This document shows positions 46,389-54,799 of a stretch of 64,000 nucleotides of DNA, one piece after another. The position numbers were made by a program, and so were the translations under genes. Within the stretch, counting starts at the first letter, position 1. Each line of letters begins with the position of its first letter. Source of the DNA: Fuscovulum blasticum DSM 2131 (GTDB lineage Bacteria; Pseudomonadota; Alphaproteobacteria; Rhodobacterales; Rhodobacteraceae); NCBI RefSeq assembly GCF_003034965.1, contig NZ_PZKE01000014.1, positions 1 to 64,000 on the forward strand, given 5' to 3'. The notes below the pieces were generated by a model. That model did no database searches. It worked only from the letters and a program-made list of their open reading frames with translations, and was not told the origin of the DNA.

Positions 46389-46419
46389 TTGACAAGACAA
46401 CGACATTGGGCCAGATACC
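46389..46419 (+). promoter_or_regulatory. Candidate promoter of tRNA-Ala
   Basis: Perfect TTGACA (46389-46394) with GATACC at 46414-46419 (19-base spacer, longer than ideal), 14 bases before the mature tRNA. The -35 box is convincing; the -10 box is less so. Confidence 0.4.
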
Positions 46420-46432
46420 CGCCACGGTCATT

Positions 46433-46508
46433 GGGGCAGTAGCTCAGTTGGGAGAGCGTATCGTTCGCAATGATAAGGTCAGGGGTTCGATCCCCCTCTG
46501 CTCCACCA
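46433..46508 (+). tRNA. tRNA-Ala (anticodon CGC)
   Basis: 76 bases with encoded CCA. Acceptor GGGGCAG pairs with CTGCTCC and includes the G3:U70 pair that marks alanine tRNAs. D arm GCTC/GAGC, anticodon stem TATCG/TGATA (ending in a G:U pair) with loop TTCGCAA (anticodon CGC, reads GCG), variable AGGTC, T arm AGGGG/CCCCT with TTCGATC. All four helices form. Confidence 0.95.
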
Positions 46509-46610
46509 TTGACCGCTGATTTTATTGGGTAATTTCTCCTGCAAGGGGTCTTCCCATAGCGGGACGGCGCTTTCTGGCGCGGATGTACCGAAACACTCCC
46601 CAAATGAAAC

Positions 46611-46635
46611 GCCTTTGTCAGCACACCCCAAAGGC
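46611..46635 (-). terminator. Possible hairpin downstream of the sulfate operon
   Basis: Arms GCCTTTG/CAAAGGC separated by 11 bases, about 95 bp beyond the cysW stop on the minus strand, followed there by GTTTCATTT. A weak intrinsic terminator is plausible. The rest of 46509-46728 shows no gene I can support. Confidence 0.3.
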
Positions 46636-46728
46636 CGCCTTCGACCACTGGGTCAGTATCAAAGTGCTGCGTCGGGTGCCGGTCATGATCTGGCGACCAG
46701 CGGCCAACCGGCTGTGTGAGGGAAGCCG

Positions 46729-47568
46729 TCAGCGCCGACGTTCAAGCACGACCTTGGCGACAAGCGCCAGCAGCGCGATCAATGTCAGGGTCGAGGCCGC
46801 GGCAAAGGCGCCGGCGATGTTCAGGTCGTTGAACAGCAGTTCGATCTGCAGGGGCAGGGTGTTGGTTTGCCCCCGGATCGAGCCGGACACGATCGAGACG
46901 CCGCCGAACTCTCCCACCGCGCGGGCCGAGCACAGGATGGCGCCGTAAAGCAGCGCCCAGCGGATGTTCGGCAGCGTGACCCGCCGGAACACCTGCCAAC
47001 CCGAGGCGCCCAGCGTGACCGCCGCCTCTTCCTGATCGCTGCCCTGCGCCTGCATCAGGGGCAAGACCTCTCGCATCACGAAGGGAGAGGTGACGAACAG
47101 CGTCACCAGCACGATCCCCGGCAGGGCAAACAGGATCTGCAGGTCATGCGCGGCCAGCCAGGGGCCAAGCAGGCCCTGCCGGCCGTAGAGAAGCAGGTAG
47201 CAGATCCCGGCGATGATCGGCGAAATCGAGAACGGGATCTCGATCAGCGTCAGCAGGGCGCCGCGCCCCGGAAAGCGGAACCGGGCCACAAGCCAGGCCG
47301 CCGCGATGCCGAAGGCCACATTCACCGGCACCACCACAAGGGCGACCAGAACCGTCAGCCAGACGGCATGAAGGGTGTTCGGTTCAAGAATATTGGCCGC
47401 GAAGGCCGCCCAGCCGGCGGCGAAGGCCCGGTAGAAGATGTAGGCCAGCGGAATGACCACCAGCAGCAGGCTGGACAGCAGGGCTGCCGCGATCAGCAGC
47501 CGGGGGATCAGCCGGCCCTGGCCGGGTGCCGCGGTGTGAGTGGGCGACAGGGGCAGGGGGCTGCTCAT
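46729..47568 (-). CDS. cysW: Sulfate ABC transporter permease CysW
   Basis: 279 residues, six membrane helices. The permease loop [23 protein letters not shown] is the EAA motif that contacts the ATPase, and the SVSI-type region [22 protein letters not shown] is typical of CysW. It imports sulfate or thiosulfate with CysT. Last gene of a minus-strand operon; its start overlaps the cysT stop by 4 bp. Confidence 0.93.
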   Translation of the reverse strand: MSSPLPLSPTHTAAPGQGRLIPRLLIAAALLSSLLLVVIPLAYIFYRAFAAGWAAFAANILEPNTLHAVWLTVLVALVVVPVNVAFGIAAAWLVARFRFPGRGALLTLIEIPFSISPIIAGICYLLLYGRQGLLGPWLAAHDLQILFALPGIVLVTLFVTSPFVMREVLPLMQAQGSDQEEAAVTLGASGWQVFRRVTLPNIRWALLYGAILCSARAVGEFGGVSIVSGSIRGQTNTLPLQIELLFNDLNIAGAFAAASTLTLIALLALVAKVVLERRR

Positions 47569-48422
47569 TGCCGTTTTCCCTTGTAGCGCATGGCCCTTGC
47601 CTGCAGCAGGTTCGACGCCGCCAGCAGGACCAGCGCAAGGATCAGCAGCGTCAGCGCGATCACCGCGGCGCCGTTGTAATCGTATTCCTCAAGCCGGATC
47701 ACCGCCAGAAGCGAGGCGATCTCGGTTTCCATCGGCAGGTTGCCGGCAATGAAGACCACGGCCCCGAATTCCCCCAACGACCGGGCGAAGGACAGGGAGA
47801 TGCCCACCACGAAAGCGGGGAAGATCGCCGGAAACACGATCCGCCGGAACGCGGTGAACGGAAAGGCCCCCAAGGTTGCCGCCGCCTGTTCATACTGCGG
47901 GTCCAGGTCTTCCAGCACGGGCTGGACGGTGCGCACCACGAAGGGAATCGAGGTGAAGGCCATGGCGATGGTCACCCCCCAGATCGTGTAGACAACCTTG
48001 ATGCCCTGCGGTTCCAGCACGGCGCCATACCAGCCGTTCCCTGCAAACAGCGCCGACAGCGTAAGCCCTGCAACAGCCGTTGGCAGGGCGAAGGGGATGT
48101 CGATCAGTGCATCCAGCAACCGCTTGCCCGGAAAATCATAGCGCACCAGCACCCAGGCCATCAGCAGGCCATAGACGGCACAGAGAACCGAGGCCATCGC
48201 GGCGGCCGAGATCGTCAGCTTCAGCGCCGCAAGCGTGCGCGGCGCGCTGGCAATCTCGAGGAACCGCAAGGGGCCGACCTCGGCCCCTTTCAGCACCAGC
48301 GCGATGATCGGCAGAAGGATGATGATGCCGACATAGGTCAGCGTCAGCCCCATTGTCAGGCCGAACCCGGGAAGAACCCGCTTCGGCCGGATGACCGAAG
48401 CGGTTGGTGTCGATGCCGTCAT
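47565..48422 (-). CDS. cysT: Sulfate ABC transporter permease CysT
   Basis: 285 residues, six membrane helices. EQAAATLGAFPFTAFRRIVFPAI is the EAA loop and the FARSLGEFGAVVFIAGNLP block is a CysT hallmark. It pairs with CysW in the membrane. It overlaps both neighbours by 4 bp. Confidence 0.94.
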   Translation of the reverse strand: MTASTPTASVIRPKRVLPGFGLTMGLTLTYVGIIILLPIIALVLKGAEVGPLRFLEIASAPRTLAALKLTISAAAMASVLCAVYGLLMAWVLVRYDFPGKRLLDALIDIPFALPTAVAGLTLSALFAGNGWYGAVLEPQGIKVVYTIWGVTIAMAFTSIPFVVRTVQPVLEDLDPQYEQAAATLGAFPFTAFRRIVFPAIFPAFVVGISLSFARSLGEFGAVVFIAGNLPMETEIASLLAVIRLEEYDYNGAAVIALTLLILALVLLAASNLLQARAMRYKGKRQ

Positions 48423-49411
48423 TGGTTCACGAACAGCGTGTCAAGGATGCCGCCTTCGGCAAGGTGCTCGGCCTTGATCTTGTCCCAGCCGCCGAAAACC
48501 TCTTCGACCGTCACCAGCTTCACATCGGGGAAGTCTGCCGCGGTCTCTGCCTTCACGGCCGGATCGTTGACCCGGTAGAAATGCCTGGCAAGGATGCGCT
48601 GACCTTCGGGGCTGTACAGGAATTCGAGATAGGCTTTCGACACCTCTTCCGTGCCCTTCTTTCTGGCATTCTCGGTCACGACCGCCACCGGGAATTCCGC
48701 CAGCAGGCTGAGCGAGGGCGTCACGCGGACAAAGCCCTTGTCGGCGTATTCCTTGGCGATGCCGCCGGTTTCGGCCTCGAACGTGATCAGAACATCGCCG
48801 ATGTCCTTTTCCGCAAAGGTCGTGGTGGCTGCGCGCCCGCCAGTATCGAACACCGGAACGTTCGCGAACAGGGCCTTGACGAACTCTTGCGCCTTGGTTG
48901 CATCGCCGGCGTTCTTGTCCAGCGCATAGGCATAGGCGGCCAGATAGGTATAGCGCGCATTGCCCGAAGTTTTCGGATTGGGGAAGACAACCTTCACATC
49001 CGCGCGGACAAGATCATCCCAGTCCTTGATGCCCTTGGGGTTGTCCTTGCGCACAAGGAACGCCGGCAGCGAGTAATAGGGCGACGCCTCGTTCGGGAAG
49101 GCCTTGCGCCAGTCTGCGTCCAGCAGGCCGCCGGCGGCCAGAACGTCGATGTCGGTCACCTGGTTGAAGGTCACCACGTCAGCCGGCAGCCCCTCCAGAA
49201 TGGCGCGTGCCTGTTTTGACGAACCGGCGTGCGATTGTTCGATCGTAACGTCCTTGCCGGTGGCATCTTTCCAGACCTTTGCGAAGGCGGGGTTCACTTC
49301 GGTGAACAGCTCTCGGGACACGTCATAGGACACGTTCAGGATCGAATCCTGCGCCATAGCCGGCAGCGCAAGGCCCAGGCCAAGGGCTGCGGCAAGAATA
49401 CGGGTTTTCAC
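48419..49411 (-). CDS. Sulfate ABC transporter periplasmic binding protein
   Basis: 330 residues from GTG at 49411, supported by AAGGAG upstream; a longer frame is not used. Signal peptide 1-20 (ILAAALGLGLALPAMA). Mature features LNVSYDVSRELF, QSHAGSSKQARAI, ADVVTFNQVTDIDVLA and NPKTSGNARYTYLAAYAYA match Sbp/CysP proteins and supply the Ser/Gly sulfate-binding residues. Sbp and CysP cannot be separated with confidence here. Confidence 0.94.
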   Translation of the reverse strand: MKTRILAAALGLGLALPAMAQDSILNVSYDVSRELFTEVNPAFAKVWKDATGKDVTIEQSHAGSSKQARAILEGLPADVVTFNQVTDIDVLAAGGLLDADWRKAFPNEASPYYSLPAFLVRKDNPKGIKDWDDLVRADVKVVFPNPKTSGNARYTYLAAYAYALDKNAGDATKAQEFVKALFANVPVFDTGGRAATTTFAEKDIGDVLITFEAETGGIAKEYADKGFVRVTPSLSLLAEFPVAVVTENARKKGTEEVSKAYLEFLYSPEGQRILARHFYRVNDPAVKAETAADFPDVKLVTVEEVFGGWDKIKAEHLAEGGILDTLFVNQ

Positions 49412-50526
49412 GGGAGAGACTCCTTGAGTTCGGAAAGGGGGGCATCGGCAGGAACTGTCGGTCTTGCAGGCGGCGCCGTGGCGCTGCGCGGATCGACAAA
49501 CACGCATCCCGCCTGCACGCGCAGATGAACGGCTTGCCCGACCGCCAGTGCCGTGGCGGTTCGTCTTGGCACCTCGGCGTCCATCTCGACACCGGCGGAT
49601 TCGGTCAGCCGCACCCGCAACAGGGCGCCGGTCGAGGCAAGGTCGGTAATCCGGTAGCGGCCATCTTCGGCCGGAACGGGGGTGATGTCAGAGGCCCGCA
49701 GGAACAGCCGCGCCGGGCCATCGGGCAGCGCGCGGCGGGGCAGGGCGGTTGCGTCCAGCCCCCGCGCCTGAACCCGGCCTGCCTGAAGGGTGACCGGAAG
49801 TTCGACGGTGTGCCCCAGAAACCGCGCCACGAACGGAGAGGCGGGATGATCATAAATCTCGTCGGGCCGACCGATCTGTTCGATCCGGCCGGCACCCATG
49901 ACAACTACGCGATCAGCCAGCTCGAAGGCTTCTTCCTGGTCATGGGTGACAAAGATCGTGGTGGTTCCCGACGCTTCATGGACGTGGCGCAGCCAGCGGC
50001 GCAGGTCGCGCCGGACCTGCGCGTCGAGCGCGCCGAAGGGTTCGTCCAGCAGCAGGATACGGGGCGAGGTTGCCAGTGCCCGCCCCAAGGCAACCCGCTG
50101 GCGCTGTCCGCCGGACAGTTCCGCCGGGTATCTGTCGGCCAGGGTTTCGATCTGCAGGAACTGCAACAGTTCGTTCACCCGGGCGGTGATGGCCGCCGCA
50201 TCGGGGCGGCGGGGGCGGGGCTGAACGGTCAGCCCGAAGGCGATGTTGTCGCGTACCCGCATGTGGGGGAACAGGGCATAATGCTGGAAGACGAACCCCG
50301 TCTCCCGGGTCTGCGGCCGCCGCGCCAGCCAGTCCTCGTCCGCAACGGTCAGCGAACCCGCGTTCGGCCAGTCAAGGCCGGCGATGATCTTCAGCAGCGT
50401 GGTCTTGCCCGACCCGGACGGCCCCAGCAGCGCCACCAGTTCGCGGTCGGCGACGGCAAGATCAATGCCCCTGAGGACTTCGGTCGCACCGAAGCGGCGT
50501 GTCAGGTTTTCGATCACAAGCGCCAT
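49408..50526 (-). CDS. cysA: Sulfate ABC transporter ATPase CysA
   Basis: 372 residues. Walker A GPSGSGKT (35-42), signature LSGGQRQR, Walker B RILLLDEPFGALD and switch His in TIFVTHDQ, followed by a C-terminal TOBE-like part (RLFLRASDITPV). The ATG is preceded by AAGGAGG. It is the first gene of the operon, whereas in enteric bacteria it is the last. GTGA overlap with the binding-protein gene. Confidence 0.95.
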   Translation of the reverse strand: MALVIENLTRRFGATEVLRGIDLAVADRELVALLGPSGSGKTTLLKIIAGLDWPNAGSLTVADEDWLARRPQTRETGFVFQHYALFPHMRVRDNIAFGLTVQPRPRRPDAAAITARVNELLQFLQIETLADRYPAELSGGQRQRVALGRALATSPRILLLDEPFGALDAQVRRDLRRWLRHVHEASGTTTIFVTHDQEEAFELADRVVVMGAGRIEQIGRPDEIYDHPASPFVARFLGHTVELPVTLQAGRVQARGLDATALPRRALPDGPARLFLRASDITPVPAEDGRYRITDLASTGALLRVRLTESAGVEMDAEVPRRTATALAVGQAVHLRVQAGCVFVDPRSATAPPARPTVPADAPLSELKESLP

Positions 50527-50605
50527 GGGGCCTCCTTCAGACCCGGGCAAGGTAACGGCCCGGGGGGCGCAGGGGCAAGGAACGGGGCGAATTGAACTTG
50601 ATGCG

Positions 50606-50630
50606 TGAAAGGGGATAATTTTTCCTTTCA
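50606..50630. promoter_or_regulatory. Inverted repeat upstream of cysA
   Basis: Arms TGAAAGG/CCTTTCA separated by 11 A/T-rich bases, 80-105 bp before the cysA start. It could be an operator for the sulfate operon or overlap its promoter (TTATCC lies in the centre on the minus strand). No regulator can be assigned. Confidence 0.4.
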
Positions 50631-51008
50631 TGCCGCCATTTTCGGTGAAATCTTCTATTCAGGCGAAATTCGGCAGATTTGATGCAGGATTCGCCCACCG
50701 GCGTTCGTGCCATTCCGGGCGTATGGAAAGGTTGCGGACGGGGCCCTGCCCTGCCGCGTTCGGCCCTGGAAAACCCAGCACTTTCAAGCGGATCAGGCCT
50801 GCCTTGCCGGCTCTGCCACTGACAGGGCGCGGGCTGGGAGGCCGTGGTTTCGCGGGATGTCCGGCGAAGGGGCCGGGGGGCTGCGCCGCCCTGCGTTCAA
50901 AGACGCATCCGCAAGGCGGATCCGCCTTCATCAGAGCAGAGTTCATCGCCGGGATGCGCCTGCGAGGCGCGCGCCCGGACTGCCGCGGCAATGGCGGCAG
51001 CAAACCGA

Positions 51009-51037
51009 TTGACCCGAATCAATGTGTATCATATGTT
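51009..51037 (+). promoter_or_regulatory. Candidate sigma-70 promoter of the catabolic operon
   Basis: TTGACC (51009-51014), a 17-base spacer and TATGTT (51032-51037), followed by the dctP ribosome site and ATG at 51081. The local sequence is much more A/T-rich than its surroundings. Confidence 0.5.
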
Positions 51038-51062
51038 GATATGGCGTTTCAATATAAGAAAC
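51027..51062. promoter_or_regulatory. Two candidate operators over and after the -10 region
   Basis: Two inverted repeats: TATCA-5-TGATA (51027-51041), which covers the -10 box, and GTTTC-7-GAAAC (51046-51062), which lies over the likely start of transcription. Such short dyads are the type bound by IclR-family regulators, and an IclR gene is in the operon; binding is inference. Confidence 0.4.
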
Positions 51063-51080
51063 GAAATGGGAGGAGAAACC

Positions 51081-52064
51081 ATGAATATCCGATACGGCGC
51101 CTTCGCCGTAATTGCGCTCCTGTGCCCTGCGGCTGGCTGGGCGCAGGACTACACGCTGAAGTTTGGCCACGCCGCGACATCGACGCACCTGTTCCAGGAC
51201 GGGCTGGTGATGTTCGCCGAAAAGGTGGCCGACAAGACCGATGGCAAGGTGAAGGTCGAAGTCTTCGGTGACCGCCAGCTTGGCGATGACAAGCAGCTTC
51301 TGGAGGGGGTGCAGCTTGGAACAATCGACGGTGCGCTGGTGTCAGTGCCGACAATCCCGCTGACGCTGAACGCCCCGGCGTTCGACGCGCTGCAGTTGCC
51401 GTTCCTTGTGCCGAGCTATGACAAGATGGCCGAAGTCCTGTCCTCGGATGTCGGGTCGCAGTTTCTGGATACCTTGACGCCCCTGGGCATCAAGGGGCTG
51501 GGCTATGTCGAGGCGGGACAGCGCCACTTCCTGTCGCGCACCAAGCAGGTGACGACGGTCGATGATTTCAAGGGCCTGAAAACCCGCATCGTTCCCACGC
51601 CACTTCACAAGGCAATCTGGGAAGCGGTTGGCACCAGCCCCATCGGCATGGCCTTCGGCGAGGTGTTCTCGGCGCTGGAAACCGGAACGATCGACGCGGT
51701 CGAGATCAACCTGTCGTCTGCCTATGCCGAAAGCTATTACGAGGCCGCCAAGAACGTGACGCTGACAGGCCATTACTTCTGGCCCGGCGTGCTTATGATG
51801 AGCGGTGCCAAGTTCGACAGCCTGCCGGAAGATGTGCAAAAGGCCATTGCCGAGGCTGCGCATGAAGTCATCGTCGAGCAGTATGCGCTGGCCCGCGATC
51901 AAGAGGCGGAAACTGCCAGAAAGCTGGAAGAAAAGGGCGCGATCATCTCGCAGTTCAGCGAACTGCCCGAGATGCAGGCCCGGGTGCAGCCGGTGGTCGA
52001 TGCCTGGCTGACAAAAGACCCGCTGATCCAGGTCTTCGTTGACGCGGTGCGCGCCACGAACTGA
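51081..52064 (+). CDS. dctP: TRAP transporter substrate-binding protein (DctP type)
   Basis: 327 residues. Signal peptide 1-21 (GAFAVIALLCPAAGWA). Mature protein starts DYTLKFGHAATSTHLFQDG, with GDRQLGDDKQLLEGVQLGTIDG and the conserved Arg motif DFKGLKTRIVPTPLHKAIWEAVGTSP, then EVFSALETGTIDAVE. The Arg normally salt-bridges a carboxylate in the ligand, so an organic acid is the likely cargo. GGGAGGAG precedes the ATG. First gene of the 12-kb operon; 101 bp separate it from dctQ. Confidence 0.95.
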   Translation: MNIRYGAFAVIALLCPAAGWAQDYTLKFGHAATSTHLFQDGLVMFAEKVADKTDGKVKVEVFGDRQLGDDKQLLEGVQLGTIDGALVSVPTIPLTLNAPAFDALQLPFLVPSYDKMAEVLSSDVGSQFLDTLTPLGIKGLGYVEAGQRHFLSRTKQVTTVDDFKGLKTRIVPTPLHKAIWEAVGTSPIGMAFGEVFSALETGTIDAVEINLSSAYAESYYEAAKNVTLTGHYFWPGVLMMSGAKFDSLPEDVQKAIAEAAHEVIVEQYALARDQEAETARKLEEKGAIISQFSELPEMQARVQPVVDAWLTKDPLIQVFVDAVRATN

Positions 52065-52165
52065 TCCGCGCGGGGCGCGGCCAGCCCAAGGCGGCCGCCC
52101 CCCTCTCCGTCCGCATCACTCCGACACGGTTTCCAGCGTGGCCCACGGGCCGCGGCGGGGAAGGT

Positions 52166-52750
52166 GTGTCCGATCACGGGAAACAAGCCATGCGTGCCAT
52201 GCGACGCACATTCGACGCGATCCTTTCGACCTGCCTCATCTGGATGCTGGTTGTTCTGTTGGGGGTGATGTTGGTGCAGATCTTTCTGCGCTACGGGTTT
52301 TCCACTTCGCTGATCTGGGGCGAAGAGGTGTGCCGGTATCTGCTTGTCTGGGTGTCTTTCCTGGGGGCGATCCTGGCCTATGAACGCGGCGAGATCGCAA
52401 GCGTTCCGATGCTGCGCGATGCGCTGCCGCGCCGGCTTGGCCTTGTCCTGGCCATGTTTGCCAATGCCTGCGGCGTGGTGCTGCTGGCTGTGCTGGTCTG
52501 GTACGGCTGCATCTATGCCCATCGTCTTGGGTCGGCGCCAATTCCCGCGATGAAATTCCTGCTGGGCGATCTGTTCGGGCCGGATGTGGCGGTGCCCAGC
52601 ATGTTCTGGATCTATGTCGCGCTGCCTGTGGGCCTGGCCCTGTTCGCGCTGCGGCTGGCGATGGATATTCTGCTCTACGCCCGGATGATGAACCGTGGCC
52701 AACGTGCCTCGGACCTGCGCGACGATCTTGCCCGGGAGATGCACGGATGA
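52166..52750 (+). CDS. dctQ: TRAP transporter small permease (DctQ type)
   Basis: 194 residues with four membrane helices. The family motif WGEEVCRYLLVWVSFLGA is at about 51-68. The GTG at 52166 is a possible start, but ATG at 52190 (MRAMRRTF) gives a more usual length; neither has a strong ribosome site. The stop overlaps dctM by 4 bp. Confidence 0.9.
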   Translation: MSDHGKQAMRAMRRTFDAILSTCLIWMLVVLLGVMLVQIFLRYGFSTSLIWGEEVCRYLLVWVSFLGAILAYERGEIASVPMLRDALPRRLGLVLAMFANACGVVLLAVLVWYGCIYAHRLGSAPIPAMKFLLGDLFGPDVAVPSMFWIYVALPVGLALFALRLAMDILLYARMMNRGQRASDLRDDLAREMHG

Positions 52751-54021
52751 TCCTGTATCTGGGCATTTTCTTCGTTGCGCTGATGATCGGTATGCCCGTT
52801 GCCCTGGGGCTGGGCATGGCCTCGCTGATCTATCTGCTGATCGAGGGGCACGGTCATCTGCTGATGGCCTTCCCGCAGCGCATGATCGCCGGGATCGACA
52901 GTTTCCTTCTGCTGACGATCCCCTTCTTCATCCTGGCCGGAAACCTGATGAGCGCGGCCAACATGACCGGCCATATCGTGCGGTCCGCCCAGCTTTTGGT
53001 CGGGCGCATCAAGGGCGGGCTGGCAATCGTCAACGTGCTGTCAAACTTCCTGCTGTCGGGGGCCAGCGGGGCTGCAACTTCTGAGGCGGCTGCGGTCGGC
53101 GGCATCATGATCCCGCCGATGAAGCGCGATGGCTATGATCCGGCCTATGCGGCCGCGCTGACCGCGACCGGCTCGCTTCTGGGGCCGCTGATTCCGCCGT
53201 CCTTGCCGCTGATCCTGTTCGGTGTGCTGTCGGGCACCTCGATCGGCGATCTGTTCCTGGCGGGGATTGTGCCGGGCATCATCCTTGGCGGGCTGCTGCT
53301 GGTGTACGCCCTTTGGAAAGGGCACCGTGAAAACCACCCCGTCGCCCCCCGCGTGCCGGTGGAAGAGCGGCGCGGCATCCTGATCACGGCCACCCCGGCG
53401 ATCATCATGCCCATCCTGATCGTGGTGGGCATCCGCAGCGGGATCTTCACCCCGACCGAGGCCGCCGGCGTGGCCTGTCTTTATGCGCTGGCCTGCGGCT
53501 TCTTCATCTATCGCTCGCTGAACTGGACAAAGCTGCGGAAGTGCTTCTACGACACCGCCACCATGTCTTGCGGCGTGATGCTGGTGGTGGCGATGGCCAG
53601 CATGACGGGCTTTGTACTGGGGATCGAAAGCCTGCCGCAAAAGGTTGCCGCGCTGATCCTGGGGCTGACAGAGAACCCGGTTCTGCTGGTGATCCTGCTG
53701 AACGTGATCCTGCTGATCCTGGGGCTTTTCCTGGAGCCGCTGGCTGCGATGGTCCTCATCATGCCGATCCTGAATGCGCTGGCGCCGACCATCGGCATGG
53801 ATTCGGTGCAGATGGGCGTGATGGTTGTCCTGAACCTGATGATCGGCCTGTGCACGCCTCCGGTGGGGCTGGTCCTGTTCATCGTCAGTTCCATCGCGCG
53901 CAGCCCGCTTCAGGCCGTGGCGCGGGCATCGCTTCCCATGCTGTGCCTGTGCCTGATCGTTCTGTTTCTCGTTGCGGCGGTTCCAGGCATCACGCTTGGC
54001 ATCCCGGCTTTGTTGAAGTGA
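52747..54021 (+). CDS. dctM: TRAP transporter large permease (DctM type)
   Basis: 424 residues, about twelve membrane helices. PFFILAGNLMSAANMT, SGASGAATSEAAAVGGIMIPPMKRDGYDPAYAAALTA and PTEAAGVACLYAL are DctM hallmarks. With DctP and DctQ it imports a carboxylate using a sodium gradient. The start overlaps dctQ; 7 bp separate it from the regulator gene. Confidence 0.96.
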   Translation: MILYLGIFFVALMIGMPVALGLGMASLIYLLIEGHGHLLMAFPQRMIAGIDSFLLLTIPFFILAGNLMSAANMTGHIVRSAQLLVGRIKGGLAIVNVLSNFLLSGASGAATSEAAAVGGIMIPPMKRDGYDPAYAAALTATGSLLGPLIPPSLPLILFGVLSGTSIGDLFLAGIVPGIILGGLLLVYALWKGHRENHPVAPRVPVEERRGILITATPAIIMPILIVVGIRSGIFTPTEAAGVACLYALACGFFIYRSLNWTKLRKCFYDTATMSCGVMLVVAMASMTGFVLGIESLPQKVAALILGLTENPVLLVILLNVILLILGLFLEPLAAMVLIMPILNALAPTIGMDSVQMGVMVVLNLMIGLCTPPVGLVLFIVSSIARSPLQAVARASLPMLCLCLIVLFLVAAVPGITLGIPALLK

Positions 54022-54028
54022 GGGAACT

Positions 54029-54799
54029 ATGACTGTGGAACTCGACAAATCAGTGAACCAGTCCACCCAGATGGCCTTCATGGTGATCGAAGTGATGGCC
54101 GAGATCGGCAAGCCGGTGGCGCTGTCCGAACTGTCGCGGCGGATCGGATCGTCAAAGGTTCGCGTGTTCCGGTTTCTGCGCACGCTGCTGTCGCTGGGCT
54201 ATGTGCTGCAAGACCCGGAAACCGACAAATACCGGCTGTCCTACAAGCTGTATCACCTGGGGCAGGCGCTGGCGGATTCCACCGATATTCTGCGCGAGGC
54301 CCGGCCCGTGATGGTGGAGTTGCGCGATACGACCGGCTTCACGGTGTCGCTTTCGCAGATGGAAGCAACGGGAATGCGTATCCTGGACATGGTGCGCACC
54401 GAGCAGCCGGTTGAAATCGTCACCCGCCCCGGCGCGCTGCTGGACTTTCATGCCTCGGCGCAGGGCAAGATTGCCCTGGCCTTCGGCGGGGCACATCTGG
54501 CCGAAGGGCCGCTGCGCCAATGGACGGGCGAAACCCCGACAGATCGCGCGATCGTGGCTGCGGACGTTCTGGCCGCGCGCAAGCTGGGCTGGGCCGAGGC
54601 CCCCAATCAGACGCTGCAAGGGGTGACCGCGGTCTCGGCCCCTGTGTTCGACAGGGACGGCGCCTTCATCGCCACACTGACCATCGCCGGGCCGACGATG
54701 ATCATCGGCACCCCCCCGGCCGAGCGCTTCATCGAGGCGCTGATCGGGGCGGCCCGCAAAATCTCCATCAATCTTGGAAACACGGACCAACACACATGA
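54029..54799 (+). CDS. IclR-family transcriptional regulator
   Basis: 256 residues. The N-terminal winged helix (about 15-70) includes KPVALSELSRRIGSSKVRVFRFLRTL and GYVLQDPETDKYRLSYKLYHLG. The effector domain has the FHASAQGKIALAF motif and the PVFDRDGAFIATLTIAGP end. IclR proteins bind small acids as effectors. It lies between the transporter and the enzymes and probably controls the operon it sits in, possibly at the dyads near 51027-51062. The stop overlaps hyuA by 4 bp. Confidence 0.94.
   Translation: MTVELDKSVNQSTQMAFMVIEVMAEIGKPVALSELSRRIGSSKVRVFRFLRTLLSLGYVLQDPETDKYRLSYKLYHLGQALADSTDILREARPVMVELRDTTGFTVSLSQMEATGMRILDMVRTEQPVEIVTRPGALLDFHASAQGKIALAFGGAHLAEGPLRQWTGETPTDRAIVAADVLAARKLGWAEAPNQTLQGVTAVSAPVFDRDGAFIATLTIAGPTMIIGTPPAERFIEALIGAARKISINLGNTDQHT

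Larger units (their letters stand above)
50527..51080. other. Intergenic region between the sulfate and TRAP/HyuAB operons
   Basis: 554 bp between divergent operons. I see no gene: open frames here have no ribosome site or recognisable product. It contains an inverted repeat near cysA (50606-50630), a perfect 16-bp palindrome AAGGCGGATCCGCCTT (50913-50928) and the promoter region of the catabolic operon near 51009-51062. Confidence 0.6.

Noticed and set aside
45893-46648. A minus-strand frame covering trxC and the tRNA
   Set aside because: It would read through a tRNA gene and is antisense to thioredoxin 2.
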